Shown here in pieces: positions 17,360 through 25,655 of a stretch of DNA of 39,098 nt (positions are counted from its first letter, which is position 1; each line of letters begins with the position of its first letter). Both the position numbers and the translations under genes were made by a program. Under the pieces are notes generated by a model. It had not been told where the DNA came from, did not search any database, and saw only the letters and a program-made list of their open reading frames with translations. Source of the DNA: an uncultured Bacteroidia bacterium (GTDB lineage: Bacteria > Bacteroidota > Bacteroidia > Bacteroidales > Prolixibacteraceae). The stretch spans positions 1-39,098 of the forward strand of contig CAIYPA010000283.1 of assembly GCA_903927965.1 (NCBI GenBank), written 5' to 3'.

Positions 17360-17522
17360 CCAGAACAATGTTCTTGGAATGGTGCTTCTAAGTGTGGGAT
17401 TGCTTTTCCGATGGATCCCCGAAAATCGGGGCAGGCAGGAACAAGTCGTCGTGCAGTTGATTATCTTTCAAATCTATTCTATTCCGCACACCGCGCAATG
17501 ACAGGTCATGAGGGAGAAAGTG
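17360..17522. repeat. Degenerate dispersed repeat, copy 2
   Basis: Same word order as copy 1 (CCAGAACAATGTT, GGGATTGCTTTT, CCGCGCAATGACAGGT, GAGGGAGA) but longer in the middle, where a CCCCGAAAATCGGGG hairpin is added. Confidence 0.65.
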
Positions 17523-17861
17523 CCGTTAAGTTGTTTGGTATCATCATTCAACATTTGATATTTTGTGATGCAATCCACAATTTTGCCTACTTTTCCAAGG
17601 CGTTGCCATTGTGTTAGATTTTGACAAGAGCAGTTATCGACTTGTTTCAATGGTGTTTAGGGTTGAGCAATAACCGCAAAAATGTTCAAATATTTAGGAA
17701 CGAGCTTGTGGGTCATGTGATTTCCAATCGCATTATATTTCCTCGATTGGAAATCAAGGTACCCTATCGCCCACAGCCATGCAATTCCGATTTTAGGCTA
17801 TGTTGTGGGTTCGTATTTAAAATCCTTCCTCAAAAGGCTTTTTACTGTAACTTTATCGCAT

Positions 17862-17898
17862 AAAAAATCCTGTAAGTATTTGACTTACAGGATTTTGT
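17862..17898 (-). terminator. Terminator of the initiator tRNA gene
   Basis: Perfect 12-base arms AATCCTGTAAGT (17866-17877) and ACTTACAGGATT (17883-17894) with a 5-base loop. Read leftward it ends in a T-run, directly after the tRNA 3' end. Confidence 0.9.
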
Positions 17899-17900
17899 AG

Positions 17901-17973
<73 letters not shown>

Positions 17974-18013
17974 ATATATTTTTGTTTAAGAACGTCTCAT
18001 CTTTAAGAGGGTG

Positions 18014-18044
18014 CAAATGTAGTTGATTTTTTTTAGGAATCAAA
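18014..18044 (-). promoter_or_regulatory. Promoter of the initiator tRNA gene
   Basis: Read leftward: TTTG (18041-18044), 19 bases, TACATTTG (18014-18021). An exact match to the Bacteroidota consensus in both boxes, about 40 bases before the tRNA 5' end. Confidence 0.8.
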
Positions 18045-18089
18045 ATGTTTTGGAAAAATAATCTGATAATTTAGTTTTGATCCTAAATT

Positions 18090-18121
18090 TTTGGGTATCC
18101 TGAATATTTCATGTAAGTTTG
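18090..18121 (+). promoter_or_regulatory. Promoter of the M23 peptidase-dxr-rseP operon
   Basis: TTTG at 18090-18093, 20 bases, TAAGTTTG at 18114-18121. Exact consensus in both boxes; transcription would begin near 18127, leaving a very short leader before the ATG at 18145. It is divergent from the tRNA promoter 45 bases away. Confidence 0.8.
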
Positions 18122-18144
18122 AACACGATTGAAAAACAGATAGA

Positions 18145-19011
18145 ATGTCGAAAGAGAGAAAACGGGACAAGATAAAAAAGTTATTCCAGAACCCCTATAG
18201 GATTGTGATCTTCAATGATCTTAATCTTCATATAATCAAGCAGATACGCTTTAATGCCAGAACTTTTGTAATGGCATTTGTTGTTGCGGTCATTTTCATC
18301 ATTGTTGCAGTTACAATGTTGATCGCTTTTACACCCTTACGGGAATACATTCCAGGATATCCGACTGGCAAAATGAGGCAAATGTTGATCAACAATGTTC
18401 TTGTTGTTGATTCGCTTGAAACAGAGATACAAAGGAGGGACAAGTATTTTAATGATTTCAGGGCAATGCTTGCGGGTGAAACACCTTTTGCCGATACGAC
18501 TTTAAAGCGAAATGTAGTGCCAAAGCCAGACCAGATAGAATTCAAAAAATACAACAATGACAGTCTTTTTAAAAATGAAATAGCCCAGGAGCAATTAAAC
18601 CTTGGTATTAATTCTGGAGGTACAACAAGAGGAGGAGTGGCTGGACTTCTATTTTTTCCTCCGCTAAATGGCATGGTTACGAATAAGTACAATGCAAGTG
18701 AAGGTCATTTAGGTGTGGATATCGTTGGAAAAATGAACTCACGGATTTCGGCTGCCCTGGATGGCACCGTGATTTTTTCGGGATGGACAATCGATACCGG
18801 ATATGTGATTTATATCCAACACGAGCAAAATTTGATCACAATTTATCGCCACAATTCCGAATTGCTTAAAGTACAGGGCGATAAAGTGAGGGCAGGGGAG
18901 GCCATAGCAATCATGGGAAATTCAGGAAAAGAGACAACTGGTCCGCATTTACATTTCGAGATGTGGTTAAATGGTTCGTCAATCAATCCGGAAGATTACA
19001 TCAAATTTTAA
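18145..19011 (+). CDS. Membrane-anchored M23 (LytM) family metallopeptidase
   Basis: 288 residues. A basic N-terminus (residues 1-40), one transmembrane segment (about 42-63), a short helical periplasmic linker, then a C-terminal LytM domain (about 165-288). Zinc ligands are visible: GHLGVD (HxxxD) and TGPHLHFE (HxH), with an additional His in YRHNS. An active domain is therefore expected, cutting peptide cross-links in peptidoglycan, anchored in the inner membrane with the catalytic domain outside. It is the first gene of an operon with dxr (4-bp gap) and rseP, an order I recall as common in Bacteroidales. Confidence 0.9.
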   Translation: MSKERKRDKIKKLFQNPYRIVIFNDLNLHIIKQIRFNARTFVMAFVVAVIFIIVAVTMLIAFTPLREYIPGYPTGKMRQMLINNVLVVDSLETEIQRRDKYFNDFRAMLAGETPFADTTLKRNVVPKPDQIEFKKYNNDSLFKNEIAQEQLNLGINSGGTTRGGVAGLLFFPPLNGMVTNKYNASEGHLGVDIVGKMNSRISAALDGTVIFSGWTIDTGYVIYIQHEQNLITIYRHNSELLKVQGDKVRAGEAIAIMGNSGKETTGPHLHFEMWLNGSSINPEDYIKF

Positions 19012-19015
19012 TCAC

Positions 19016-20170
19016 ATGAAAAATATTGCGATTCTCGGTTCGACAGGATCCATTGGGCAACAAGCTCTTGATGTTATTGATAACCATCCCGATAAATTTA
19101 CGGTTGAGGTACTAACTGCCAACAACAATGTGGATTTGTTGATCCGGCAAGCCAAAAAGTTCCATCCAAATGTGGTCGTAATTGCCAATGAAGAAAAATA
19201 CAATATTGTAAATGAGGCACTTGCACAAGAAAATATAATAGTTTATTCTGGTTTGTCTGCCTTGGCACAAGTTGTTGAAATGGGAAGTATCGATCTGGTG
19301 CTTACTGCAATGGTGGGATATTCGGGGCTTATTCCAACAATCAATGCGATCAAAGCGAAAAAACAAATCGCATTGGCCAACAAGGAGACCCTCGTTGTCG
19401 CAGGCGACCTGATCAATAAACTGGCAATTGAAAATAGTGTGGATATTTTACCGGTCGATTCGGAACACTCAGCCATTTTTCAATGCCTTGCTGGAGAGTA
19501 TATGAACCCCGTTGAAAAAATACTTCTAACCTGTTCGGGAGGGCCTTTTTTTGGTTGGTCCACAGAGGCAATCGCTGGTGTTACTACAAAAGACGCGCTT
19601 AAACATCCAAATTGGGACATGGGTGCGAAGATAACCATCGATTCGGCAACATTGATGAACAAGGGATTTGAAGTGATCGAGGCAAAGTGGCTATTTGGAT
19701 TAAAACCCGAACAAATAGAGGTCGTAGTTCATACCCAAAGTATTATTCATTCGATGGTGCAATTTTGTGACGGATCGGTCAAGGCTCAGCTTGGATTGCC
19801 TGACATGCGGTTGCCTATCCAGTATGCTTTTGGCTTCCCTGAAAGATTGGCTAACCAATATCCAAGGCTTAATTTTGCCGATTATCCCACCTTAACATTT
19901 GCTTCCCCTGATAAGGAAATTTTTCGTAATCTTGCACTTGCATATGAAGCCCTTAACAAGGGTGGAAATCTTGCCTGTATTTTGAACGCATCGAATGAAG
20001 TTGTGGTTGAAGCTTTTCTTAAAGGCAGGATCTCTTTTCCAAATATCTGGCATGTGAATGAACAAATTATGCAACAATCTTCTTATGTCAGGAATCCCAC
20101 TCTTGCTGACTATATTGAGACAGATCGTGAGGCACGTGCCTATACGATGGAGTTTGTGGACAAGTTGTAG
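19016..20170 (+). CDS. dxr: 1-deoxy-D-xylulose-5-phosphate reductoisomerase
   Basis: 384 residues from the ATG at 19016; an in-frame ATG at 18971 inside the previous gene is not credible. The N-terminal NADPH fold begins NIAILGSTGSIGQQALDV, followed by ALANKETLVVAG, PVDSEHSAIFQ (metal and substrate site) and KITIDSATLMNKGFEVIEA. It converts DXP to MEP, the committed step of the MEP isoprenoid pathway, in the cytoplasm. It sits between the M23 peptidase and rseP, with a 4-bp gap upstream and 25 bp downstream. Confidence 0.97.
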   Translation: MKNIAILGSTGSIGQQALDVIDNHPDKFTVEVLTANNNVDLLIRQAKKFHPNVVVIANEEKYNIVNEALAQENIIVYSGLSALAQVVEMGSIDLVLTAMVGYSGLIPTINAIKAKKQIALANKETLVVAGDLINKLAIENSVDILPVDSEHSAIFQCLAGEYMNPVEKILLTCSGGPFFGWSTEAIAGVTTKDALKHPNWDMGAKITIDSATLMNKGFEVIEAKWLFGLKPEQIEVVVHTQSIIHSMVQFCDGSVKAQLGLPDMRLPIQYAFGFPERLANQYPRLNFADYPTLTFASPDKEIFRNLALAYEALNKGGNLACILNASNEVVVEAFLKGRISFPNIWHVNEQIMQQSSYVRNPTLADYIETDREARAYTMEFVDKL

Positions 20171-20195
20171 TTAAATTATTGATATTATTATACTT

Positions 20196-21530
20196 ATGGT
20201 TATTCTTATTAAAGCTGCGCAATTAATTTTAAGCCTCTCGATACTTGTCATTATTCACGAATTCGGACATTTTATTTTTTCCAAAGCGTTTAATTGCAGG
20301 GTTGAAAAATTTTATCTCTTTTTTGATCCCTGGTTTTCACTTTTCAAATTTCGAAAAGGTGAAACTGAATATGGAATTGGATGGCTTCCTTTGGGCGGGT
20401 ATGTCAAAATATCGGGGATGATCGATGAATCGATGGACAAGGAACAAATGAAATTGCCTGCCGAACCCTGGGAATTTCGTTCAAAACCATCATGGCAACG
20501 GTTAATCATCATGATTGGTGGCGTACTTTTCAACCTCATCCTTGCAATATTATTGTATTCTGCAGTTCTTTTTGTTTGGGGCGAACAGTACCTGCCGACC
20601 AAAAATGTAAAGTTTGGGATCGCTGTGAGCGAAACCGGAAAAGAGATGGGCCTCCAGAATGGTGATAAAATTATTTCCGTAGATGGCAAAGAGGTCGAAG
20701 ATTTCAATAAAATAGTCGCTACGATTGTCCTAAACGGGGCAAAAACGATTGAGGTTAAGCGTAATGAGGAGAATATTGTTGTTCCCGTAAAGAATGAGAT
20801 CATTCCTAAGTTGCTTAAAGATAAGTTTATCATCTCATTAAGGGTTCCCTATTCCTGCAATATTGTTGGATTCGGGAAAGAATCCCCCGCAAGGGATGCC
20901 GGTCTTGAGATCGGTGATGAAATCATGACCATTAACGGTTCAGGGTTCAAGTATTACGATCAGTTCACCGATACGCTCACCGCATCCAAAGAAAAGACGA
21001 TCAGCCTGCTTATTAAACGGAAAGGTGTTGAGAAAACCGTTAATGTAAATATTGGGAAAATGGGCATTCTCGGAATTCAGCGGGAATACAATATTGATGG
21101 CCTGTTTGAATTTAAAACAATCAATTATGGTTTTTTTGAGTCGTTCCCTGCCGGTGTTTCCAAGGGTTACCATGCTGTTGGCAACTACCTGAAACAGTTT
21201 AAGTTACTTTTTGCTCCTGAAACAAAAGCCTATGAATCTTTGGGTGGTTTTATCGCAATCGGGAACATTTTTCCAAGTGTATGGGATTGGGAATCGTTTT
21301 GGAACCTGACGGCGTTTCTTTCCATTATTCTTGCAGTGATGAATATCCTGCCCATTCCGGCACTCGATGGCGGGCATGTGCTGTTCTTGCTTTTCGAAAT
21401 CGTAACAGGCCGTAAACCAAGTGATAAGTTTCTCGAATATGCCCAGATTGTTGGTATGGTGATCCTCTTCTCGTTGCTGATTTATGCAAACGGAAACGAT
21501 ATCTGGAAATGGTATTCCACCAAATTTTAG
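20196..21530 (+). CDS. rseP: RseP-type site-2 protease (M50)
   Basis: 444 residues. The zinc motif HEFGH (H21, E22, H25) lies in the first transmembrane segment, and the second catalytic motif appears as NILPIPALDGGH near residue 390. Between them lie two PDZ-like regions (GLQNGDKIISVDGKEV and AGLEIGDEIMTINGSG), the arrangement of RseP. Further membrane segments are visible near 105-125, 365-390 and 420-440. It performs intramembrane proteolysis of anti-sigma factors or cleaved signal peptides. Last gene of the operon; a terminator follows. Confidence 0.95.
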   Translation: MVILIKAAQLILSLSILVIIHEFGHFIFSKAFNCRVEKFYLFFDPWFSLFKFRKGETEYGIGWLPLGGYVKISGMIDESMDKEQMKLPAEPWEFRSKPSWQRLIIMIGGVLFNLILAILLYSAVLFVWGEQYLPTKNVKFGIAVSETGKEMGLQNGDKIISVDGKEVEDFNKIVATIVLNGAKTIEVKRNEENIVVPVKNEIIPKLLKDKFIISLRVPYSCNIVGFGKESPARDAGLEIGDEIMTINGSGFKYYDQFTDTLTASKEKTISLLIKRKGVEKTVNVNIGKMGILGIQREYNIDGLFEFKTINYGFFESFPAGVSKGYHAVGNYLKQFKLLFAPETKAYESLGGFIAIGNIFPSVWDWESFWNLTAFLSIILAVMNILPIPALDGGHVLFLLFEIVTGRKPSDKFLEYAQIVGMVILFSLLIYANGNDIWKWYSTKF

Positions 21531-21562
21531 TGAATCAAAGTATTAAATAATTGAAAATAGTT

Positions 21563-21598
21563 AAAAAGCCCTGTACGATTAAAAGTACGGGGCTTTTT
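21563..21598 (+). terminator. Rho-independent terminator after rseP
   Basis: AAAAAGCCC-t-GTAC, 8-base loop, GTAC-g-GGGCTTTTT. One G-T wobble in an otherwise paired stem ending in a T-run. Confidence 0.9.
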
Positions 21599-21642
21599 GT
21601 TGATACTACCTAAACCTATAGGTTTTTAAATTGTTTATTATT

Positions 21643-21650
21643 TACATTTG
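21643..21650 (+). promoter_or_regulatory. -7 element for kbl
   Basis: TACATTTG, an exact TAnnTTTG match 26 bases before the kbl ATG. No TTTG at the usual upstream distance. Confidence 0.5.
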
Positions 21651-21675
21651 CTGTGGTTAATCTAAAATCTTGAAT

Positions 21676-22866
21676 ATGTACGGAAAAATGCAGGAACACC
21701 TCTCAAAGGAACTCTCAAACATCAAAGAAGCTGGTCTTTTTAAAGGGGAACGGATTATTGTTTCTTCACAGGATGCAAAAATAAAGTTGGACTCTGGTCA
21801 GGAAGTATTGAATTTTTGTGCCAATAATTATCTGGGACTTTCAAATCATCCCGAATTAATCGCTGCTGCAAAAAATGCACTCGATACGCATGGTTTTGGC
21901 ATGTCGTCGGTCAGGTTTATTTGTGGTACGACCGACCTCCATAAAACGCTCGAAAAAAGGATAGCCGGGTTTTTTGGAACGGAAGATACGATACTTTATG
22001 CAGCTTGTTTTGATGCTAATGGTGGAGTTTTCGAACCTCTATTTTCAGAAGAGGATGCCATCATTTCCGATTCATTGAATCACGCTTCGATCATTGATGG
22101 TGTACGGCTTTGTAAGGCAAGGCGTTACAGGTACAACAACGCCGATATGAACGATCTTGAAGTACAATTGCAGAATTCGCAGGATGCAAGGTTCAGAATT
22201 GTTGTAACAGATGGTGTCTTTTCGATGGACGGCAATGTAGCCCCTTTGGACCAGATCGTAGCATTGGCAAAGAAATACGATGCCCTTGTGATGGTTGACG
22301 AGTGCCATTCGGCAGGTGTGGTCGGTGAAACCGGCAGGGGAGTTACAGAGAAATTCGATGTCCGTGGTCAGGTTGAAATCATTACCGGAACGCTTGGAAA
22401 GGCTTTTGGTGGTGCAGTTGGCGGATTTACAACAGGCAAGAAAGAGATCATAGCGATGTTGCGGCAGAGGTCAAGGCCCTACCTTTTTTCAAACTCAATT
22501 CCTCCTGCAGTTGTTGGGGCAGGGATCAGGATGTTTGAAATGATGACAGAAACCACAGAACTTCAGGACCGGTTGCATCGCAATACGGAATATTTCGTAA
22601 CGAAGATAAGGGAAGCTGGATTTGATATAAAACCGACAAAATCAGCTATTTGTGCTGTAATGCTTTATGATGCCAAATTATCACAGGAATTTGCGGCCCA
22701 TTTGTTGGGTGAAGGTATTTATGTGATTGGTTTTTATTATCCGGTCGTACCACAAGGACAGGCAAGGATTCGGGTGCAACTTTCAGCTACTCATAGCATA
22801 GAGAATCTTGATACTGCGATTGAAGCATTTATCAAAATTGGTAAGGAATTGAATGTTCTGCAATAA
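21676..22866 (+). CDS. kbl: Glycine C-acetyltransferase (2-amino-3-ketobutyrate CoA ligase)
   Basis: 396 residues from the ATG at 21676 (a TTG six bases earlier is less likely). Class II PLP-dependent acyl-CoA transferase: FCANNYLGLSNHPEL, SVRFICGT, NHASIIDG, VMVDECHSAG and the PLP lysine K242 in TGTLGKAFGGA. It cleaves 2-amino-3-ketobutyrate with CoA to glycine and acetyl-CoA. It is close to AONS/KBL paralogues such as BioF and Spt; ACFDANGGVFEPL and the C-terminal VPQGQARIRVQLSA favour Kbl. The partner threonine dehydrogenase is not in the window. Single-gene unit with its own promoter. Confidence 0.93.
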   Translation: MYGKMQEHLSKELSNIKEAGLFKGERIIVSSQDAKIKLDSGQEVLNFCANNYLGLSNHPELIAAAKNALDTHGFGMSSVRFICGTTDLHKTLEKRIAGFFGTEDTILYAACFDANGGVFEPLFSEEDAIISDSLNHASIIDGVRLCKARRYRYNNADMNDLEVQLQNSQDARFRIVVTDGVFSMDGNVAPLDQIVALAKKYDALVMVDECHSAGVVGETGRGVTEKFDVRGQVEIITGTLGKAFGGAVGGFTTGKKEIIAMLRQRSRPYLFSNSIPPAVVGAGIRMFEMMTETTELQDRLHRNTEYFVTKIREAGFDIKPTKSAICAVMLYDAKLSQEFAAHLLGEGIYVIGFYYPVVPQGQARIRVQLSATHSIENLDTAIEAFIKIGKELNVLQ

Positions 22867-22950
22867 TTCTATGAACTTTACCCATAGTTGGATCTCCCTT
22901 AACAGCTGGTAGGGTGGCCCTTCTGAAAAATGTAAACCGGCTTAACAAAA

Positions 22951-22957
22951 AAGGAGG
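22951..22957 (+). promoter_or_regulatory. Strong Shine-Dalgarno site, unusual for this genome
   Basis: AAGGAGG, eight bases before the ATG at 22966. Other genes in the window lack such a site, so this start stands out and fixes the start codon of the peptidase gene. Confidence 0.75.
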
Positions 22958-22965
22958 AATTTAAG

Positions 22966-23874
22966 ATGCACGCTTTTTGTAAAAATGTTACCATTCATGA
23001 TGTAAATGAAACTTTTGGTACCGGTTGGTTACCACCAATGCCCGATTTGCGCGATTATTCTGCCGATGAGCCTTCAATAAAAGCCATGGCAAAGAAATTG
23101 GGAATCCATGCCACCACTGAAACTGCAATACCTGATAAAATGGATCTGAGAAAGTGGTGTTCTCCAATTGAAAATCAGTTGACAATTGGATCTTGTTCGG
23201 CTCACGCCGGAACTGCTATGGTTGAGTATTTTCAGAAGCGTGCGAATGGCACCTACATTCCAAGTTCCCGGCTTTTCCTTTATAAAACTACCCGGAATTT
23301 AATGCAAGTCACCGGCGATACGGGCGCATGGCTTAGAAGTGTGATGGGCGCCTTGGCCCTTTGTGGTGTTGCTCCTGAAAAGTTCTGGCCATACAAAATT
23401 GAGGATTTTGACAAGGAACCTCCAGCATTTTTGTATGCCATTGCCGACAATTATGAAGCATTGAAGTATTTCTGCCATGATGCCACAAAGGCGAAAGTTG
23501 CACCCGATGCGGTATTGGCTTCAGTTAAAAAGTACCTGGCTGCAGGAATTCCTTCGATGTTCGGAATTTGGGGCTTTAATTCGATCAACAGTACGGATGT
23601 AAAAGGTGGAATCCCCTATCCTTGTCCTGGTGAAAGTGCCCAATGGGGACATGCCATCGCCACTGTTGGTTATGATGATTCGAAAAAGATTAAAAACACA
23701 CAATGTGGTGCCGAAACAACCGGAGCTTTGCTGATCAGGAATTCCTGGGGTAAGGAATGGGGAGAAAATGGTTATGGCTGGTTGCCTTACGATTATGTCC
23801 TCAATAAACTGGCCATCGATTTCTGGTCAATCCTGGGGATGGAATGGATTGACACTAAAAATTTTGGGATCTGA
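22966..23874 (+). CDS. C1 (papain-like) cysteine peptidase
   Basis: 302 residues. The papain layout is complete: the oxyanion Gln and nucleophile C77 in NQLTIGSCSAHA, H229 in AQWGHAIATVGYDD, and N259 in RNSWGKEWGENGYGW. The N-terminal part (about 1-60) is short and has no pro-domain or signal peptide, so the enzyme looks cytoplasmic or non-classically released. Such bacterial C1 proteins are widespread and their substrates are mostly unknown. It has an unusually strong ribosome binding site and a terminator after it, and no operon partner; kbl ends 99 bases upstream. Confidence 0.9.
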   Translation: MHAFCKNVTIHDVNETFGTGWLPPMPDLRDYSADEPSIKAMAKKLGIHATTETAIPDKMDLRKWCSPIENQLTIGSCSAHAGTAMVEYFQKRANGTYIPSSRLFLYKTTRNLMQVTGDTGAWLRSVMGALALCGVAPEKFWPYKIEDFDKEPPAFLYAIADNYEALKYFCHDATKAKVAPDAVLASVKKYLAAGIPSMFGIWGFNSINSTDVKGGIPYPCPGESAQWGHAIATVGYDDSKKIKNTQCGAETTGALLIRNSWGKEWGENGYGWLPYDYVLNKLAIDFWSILGMEWIDTKNFGI

Positions 23875-23920
23875 CCCACATTTTATAAGTATCTGCATAA
23901 TTGGATAATACATGTAATAG

Positions 23921-23958
23921 TAAATGGCCTTAATCGGATTAAAGATTAAGGCCATTTA
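23921..23958. terminator. Bidirectional terminator between convergent genes
   Basis: Perfect 15-base arms TAAATGGCCTTAATC (23921-23935) and GATTAAGGCCATTTA (23944-23958) with an 8-base loop. It lies between the plus-strand C1 peptidase and the end of the minus-strand glycan cluster and could serve both. Confidence 0.85.
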
Positions 23959-23980
23959 TGTTTATCCAGGAGGGTGACAA

Positions 23981-25048
23981 TCACTTACCGATCAACTGCT
24001 CGCCAATGTAACTCCCGTAACTCGTTATGCAAAAGGATGATATAAGCGTAATCAAACCAATGACCAGGACAACATAGGTTTGGATTTTAACGTTCTTCCA
24101 CTCTTTCATCAACATTCCGACTATGTAGCTAAAAAATATCAGCATCGACATGTGCAGGACCCAACTGGCAAACTGAAAATTTCCCATTTTAACATGGCCC
24201 AGGCCATAAAAGAAAAACTGGAAACACCAAAGTGATCCAGCAAATGCAGACCACATCCAATTCCTGAAAATCAACTTTCCTGTCATTCCAGAAGTAGTAG
24301 GCAAAAACTCTTTTAAGGTTCCTTGACGGATACCTGCTACGAAAAACCAGATGAAGTTGACAACAAAACATCCCGAGGTGGAGATGATCATTTTCGCGTT
24401 TCCCTGAAAATTTACCGCGCCATTTTTTGCCGCCATATCTGCAATTGGCTGACCATATTCGAGCGAAAGGTTAAAAACTCCTGAAAGGACGCCTGCTACA
24501 ATTGTAAGGAGTAAACCCAAAGTCATATTGAACCCTATTTTCTCCACTGATAGCAACCTCAGATCCTTTTCCTTTTTAAACCCGGCCCATCCACAAAGGA
24601 TCACGCCCAATAATGAGAGGATCATGCCAACCAGCACAATTCCGCCTCCTGGTCTAGCGAAATAGGTGTCCAAACCACCGAATATGATCAAAGGAAAAAT
24701 TGTTCCAATCAGAGCGGAAATTCCGATTGCAAGTGTGTAGGTCAATGAGTACCCGATATGGTTGATGGCTTTCCCAAACGACATTCCACCAAACCCATAG
24801 GCACCTCCTAAAAGGAATGCGGCCCAAAATGGTTTAGATGGGGCATTGATCAAAATTGTAAAAAAGCCTGGAACTGTTAGCCAACCTACTACGATGGGCA
24901 TAATGATCCAGGCAAACAGTGCCTGTACAAGCCAGAAAGTACCCCACGACCACTTTTTAGTTTGTGTACCAGGTAAATAACAACTTGCTGCGGATATGCC
25001 TCCAATAGCGTGAAGACCGGTCCCGATAATCGGATTAGATGTGATCAT
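23981..25048 (-). CDS. rhaT: L-rhamnose/proton symporter RhaT family transporter
   Basis: 355 residues with about ten hydrophobic helices. Segments such as GIGLHAIGGISAASCYLPG, KWSWGTFWLVQALFAW and the closing LMKEWKN region match the RhaT family rather than the fucose or hexose permeases. Predicted to import L-rhamnose, or a related 6-deoxyhexose, with a proton through the inner membrane. It is the last gene of the leftward cluster, 36 bases after the URO-D-like gene. No rhamnose catabolic genes (rhaA, rhaB, rhaD) are in the window, so the substrate is inferred from family only. Confidence 0.88.
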   Translation of the reverse strand: MITSNPIIGTGLHAIGGISAASCYLPGTQTKKWSWGTFWLVQALFAWIIMPIVVGWLTVPGFFTILINAPSKPFWAAFLLGGAYGFGGMSFGKAINHIGYSLTYTLAIGISALIGTIFPLIIFGGLDTYFARPGGGIVLVGMILSLLGVILCGWAGFKKEKDLRLLSVEKIGFNMTLGLLLTIVAGVLSGVFNLSLEYGQPIADMAAKNGAVNFQGNAKMIISTSGCFVVNFIWFFVAGIRQGTLKEFLPTTSGMTGKLIFRNWMWSAFAGSLWCFQFFFYGLGHVKMGNFQFASWVLHMSMLIFFSYIVGMLMKEWKNVKIQTYVVLVIGLITLISSFCITSYGSYIGEQLIGK

Positions 25049-25084
25049 TTGTAATACTAATTTATTGCGTTGATATTTAATTAA

Positions 25085-25630
25085 TTAATGTTTATTGTTT
25101 AAGGCGTTGAACAATGCATGGATATTGATGGGTGAAAAATAGGACAAAATAGCCTTATGGCTTGGTGAAATAATCAATCCAAATGCTGCGCAGGCATCCT
25201 GAAAATGGGGGCTCCACAAGATCCCCATCCGAATCCGGTTCTTTGGTGCATAGGTCACCATTCTCTTCGTTTCTTCGCGGTCGATGTATAAGGCAGGGTC
25301 GGGCCAGGGAAATTTCCCAACATCCTCAACATCAGAATAATCTTCAAAAAAACCTGGCGCTGTTAGGGTTCTTTCGTCAGGTGTATCAAGATGGCTCTTT
25401 TTGGCAAAATTGAACGCACAGGCAATATGGTTTGAAGGCGGATAATTGTAGGGGGCTTCTATTGGATAAATATCATCGTCTAACTTGATTTTCAGATCTT
25501 CAATTGAAGAAACCCCGAAATATTGAAACAAACCTTGGCAAGTTGAGGGAGCAGGAAACCCCAACCAACAGGCCGGCCCATCGATCGATTTGTGGTTAAT
25601 GGTAGCAAAAAACCGCTCTTGGTGAGTCAT
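25085..25630 (-). pseudogene. URO-D/MtaA-like methyltransferase-family gene with a large internal deletion
   Basis: 181 residues where the family is about 350. Residues 1-150 (MTHQERFFATINHKSIDGPA to SPHFQDACAAFG) match the N-terminal half of uroporphyrinogen-decarboxylase-like proteins found beside Bacteroidota sugar genes. The last 30 residues (LIISPSHKAILSYF onward) match the family's extreme C-terminus (GLIISPSHEAILP style). The middle, about 170 residues with most of the TIM barrel, is missing, and the two parts are joined in frame at about 25175. A folded active barrel is not possible, so this is a deletion relic although still open. Family assignment is from memory of the conserved segments. 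Confidence 0.75.
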
Positions 25631-25655
25631 AATACTGTAAATTAATACTTTACAT

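Larger units (their letters stand above)
16668..17861. other. Gene-free repeat graveyard
   Basis: About 1.2 kb with no intact gene. It holds two degenerate direct copies of a dispersed repeat, a middle part (about 16920-17340) with short open frames on the minus strand (16787-17041 and 17057-17257) that I do not recognise, and GC-rich hairpin words such as CCCCGAAAATCGGGG near 17416. Open frames on the plus strand at 17411-17617 and 17621-17863 run through repeats and are not credible genes. The stretch separates the phage relic from the initiator tRNA. Confidence 0.55.

Noticed and set aside
17411-17863. Two plus-strand open frames of 68 and 80 codons
   Set aside because: They run through the dispersed repeat copy and lack protein-like character or starts.
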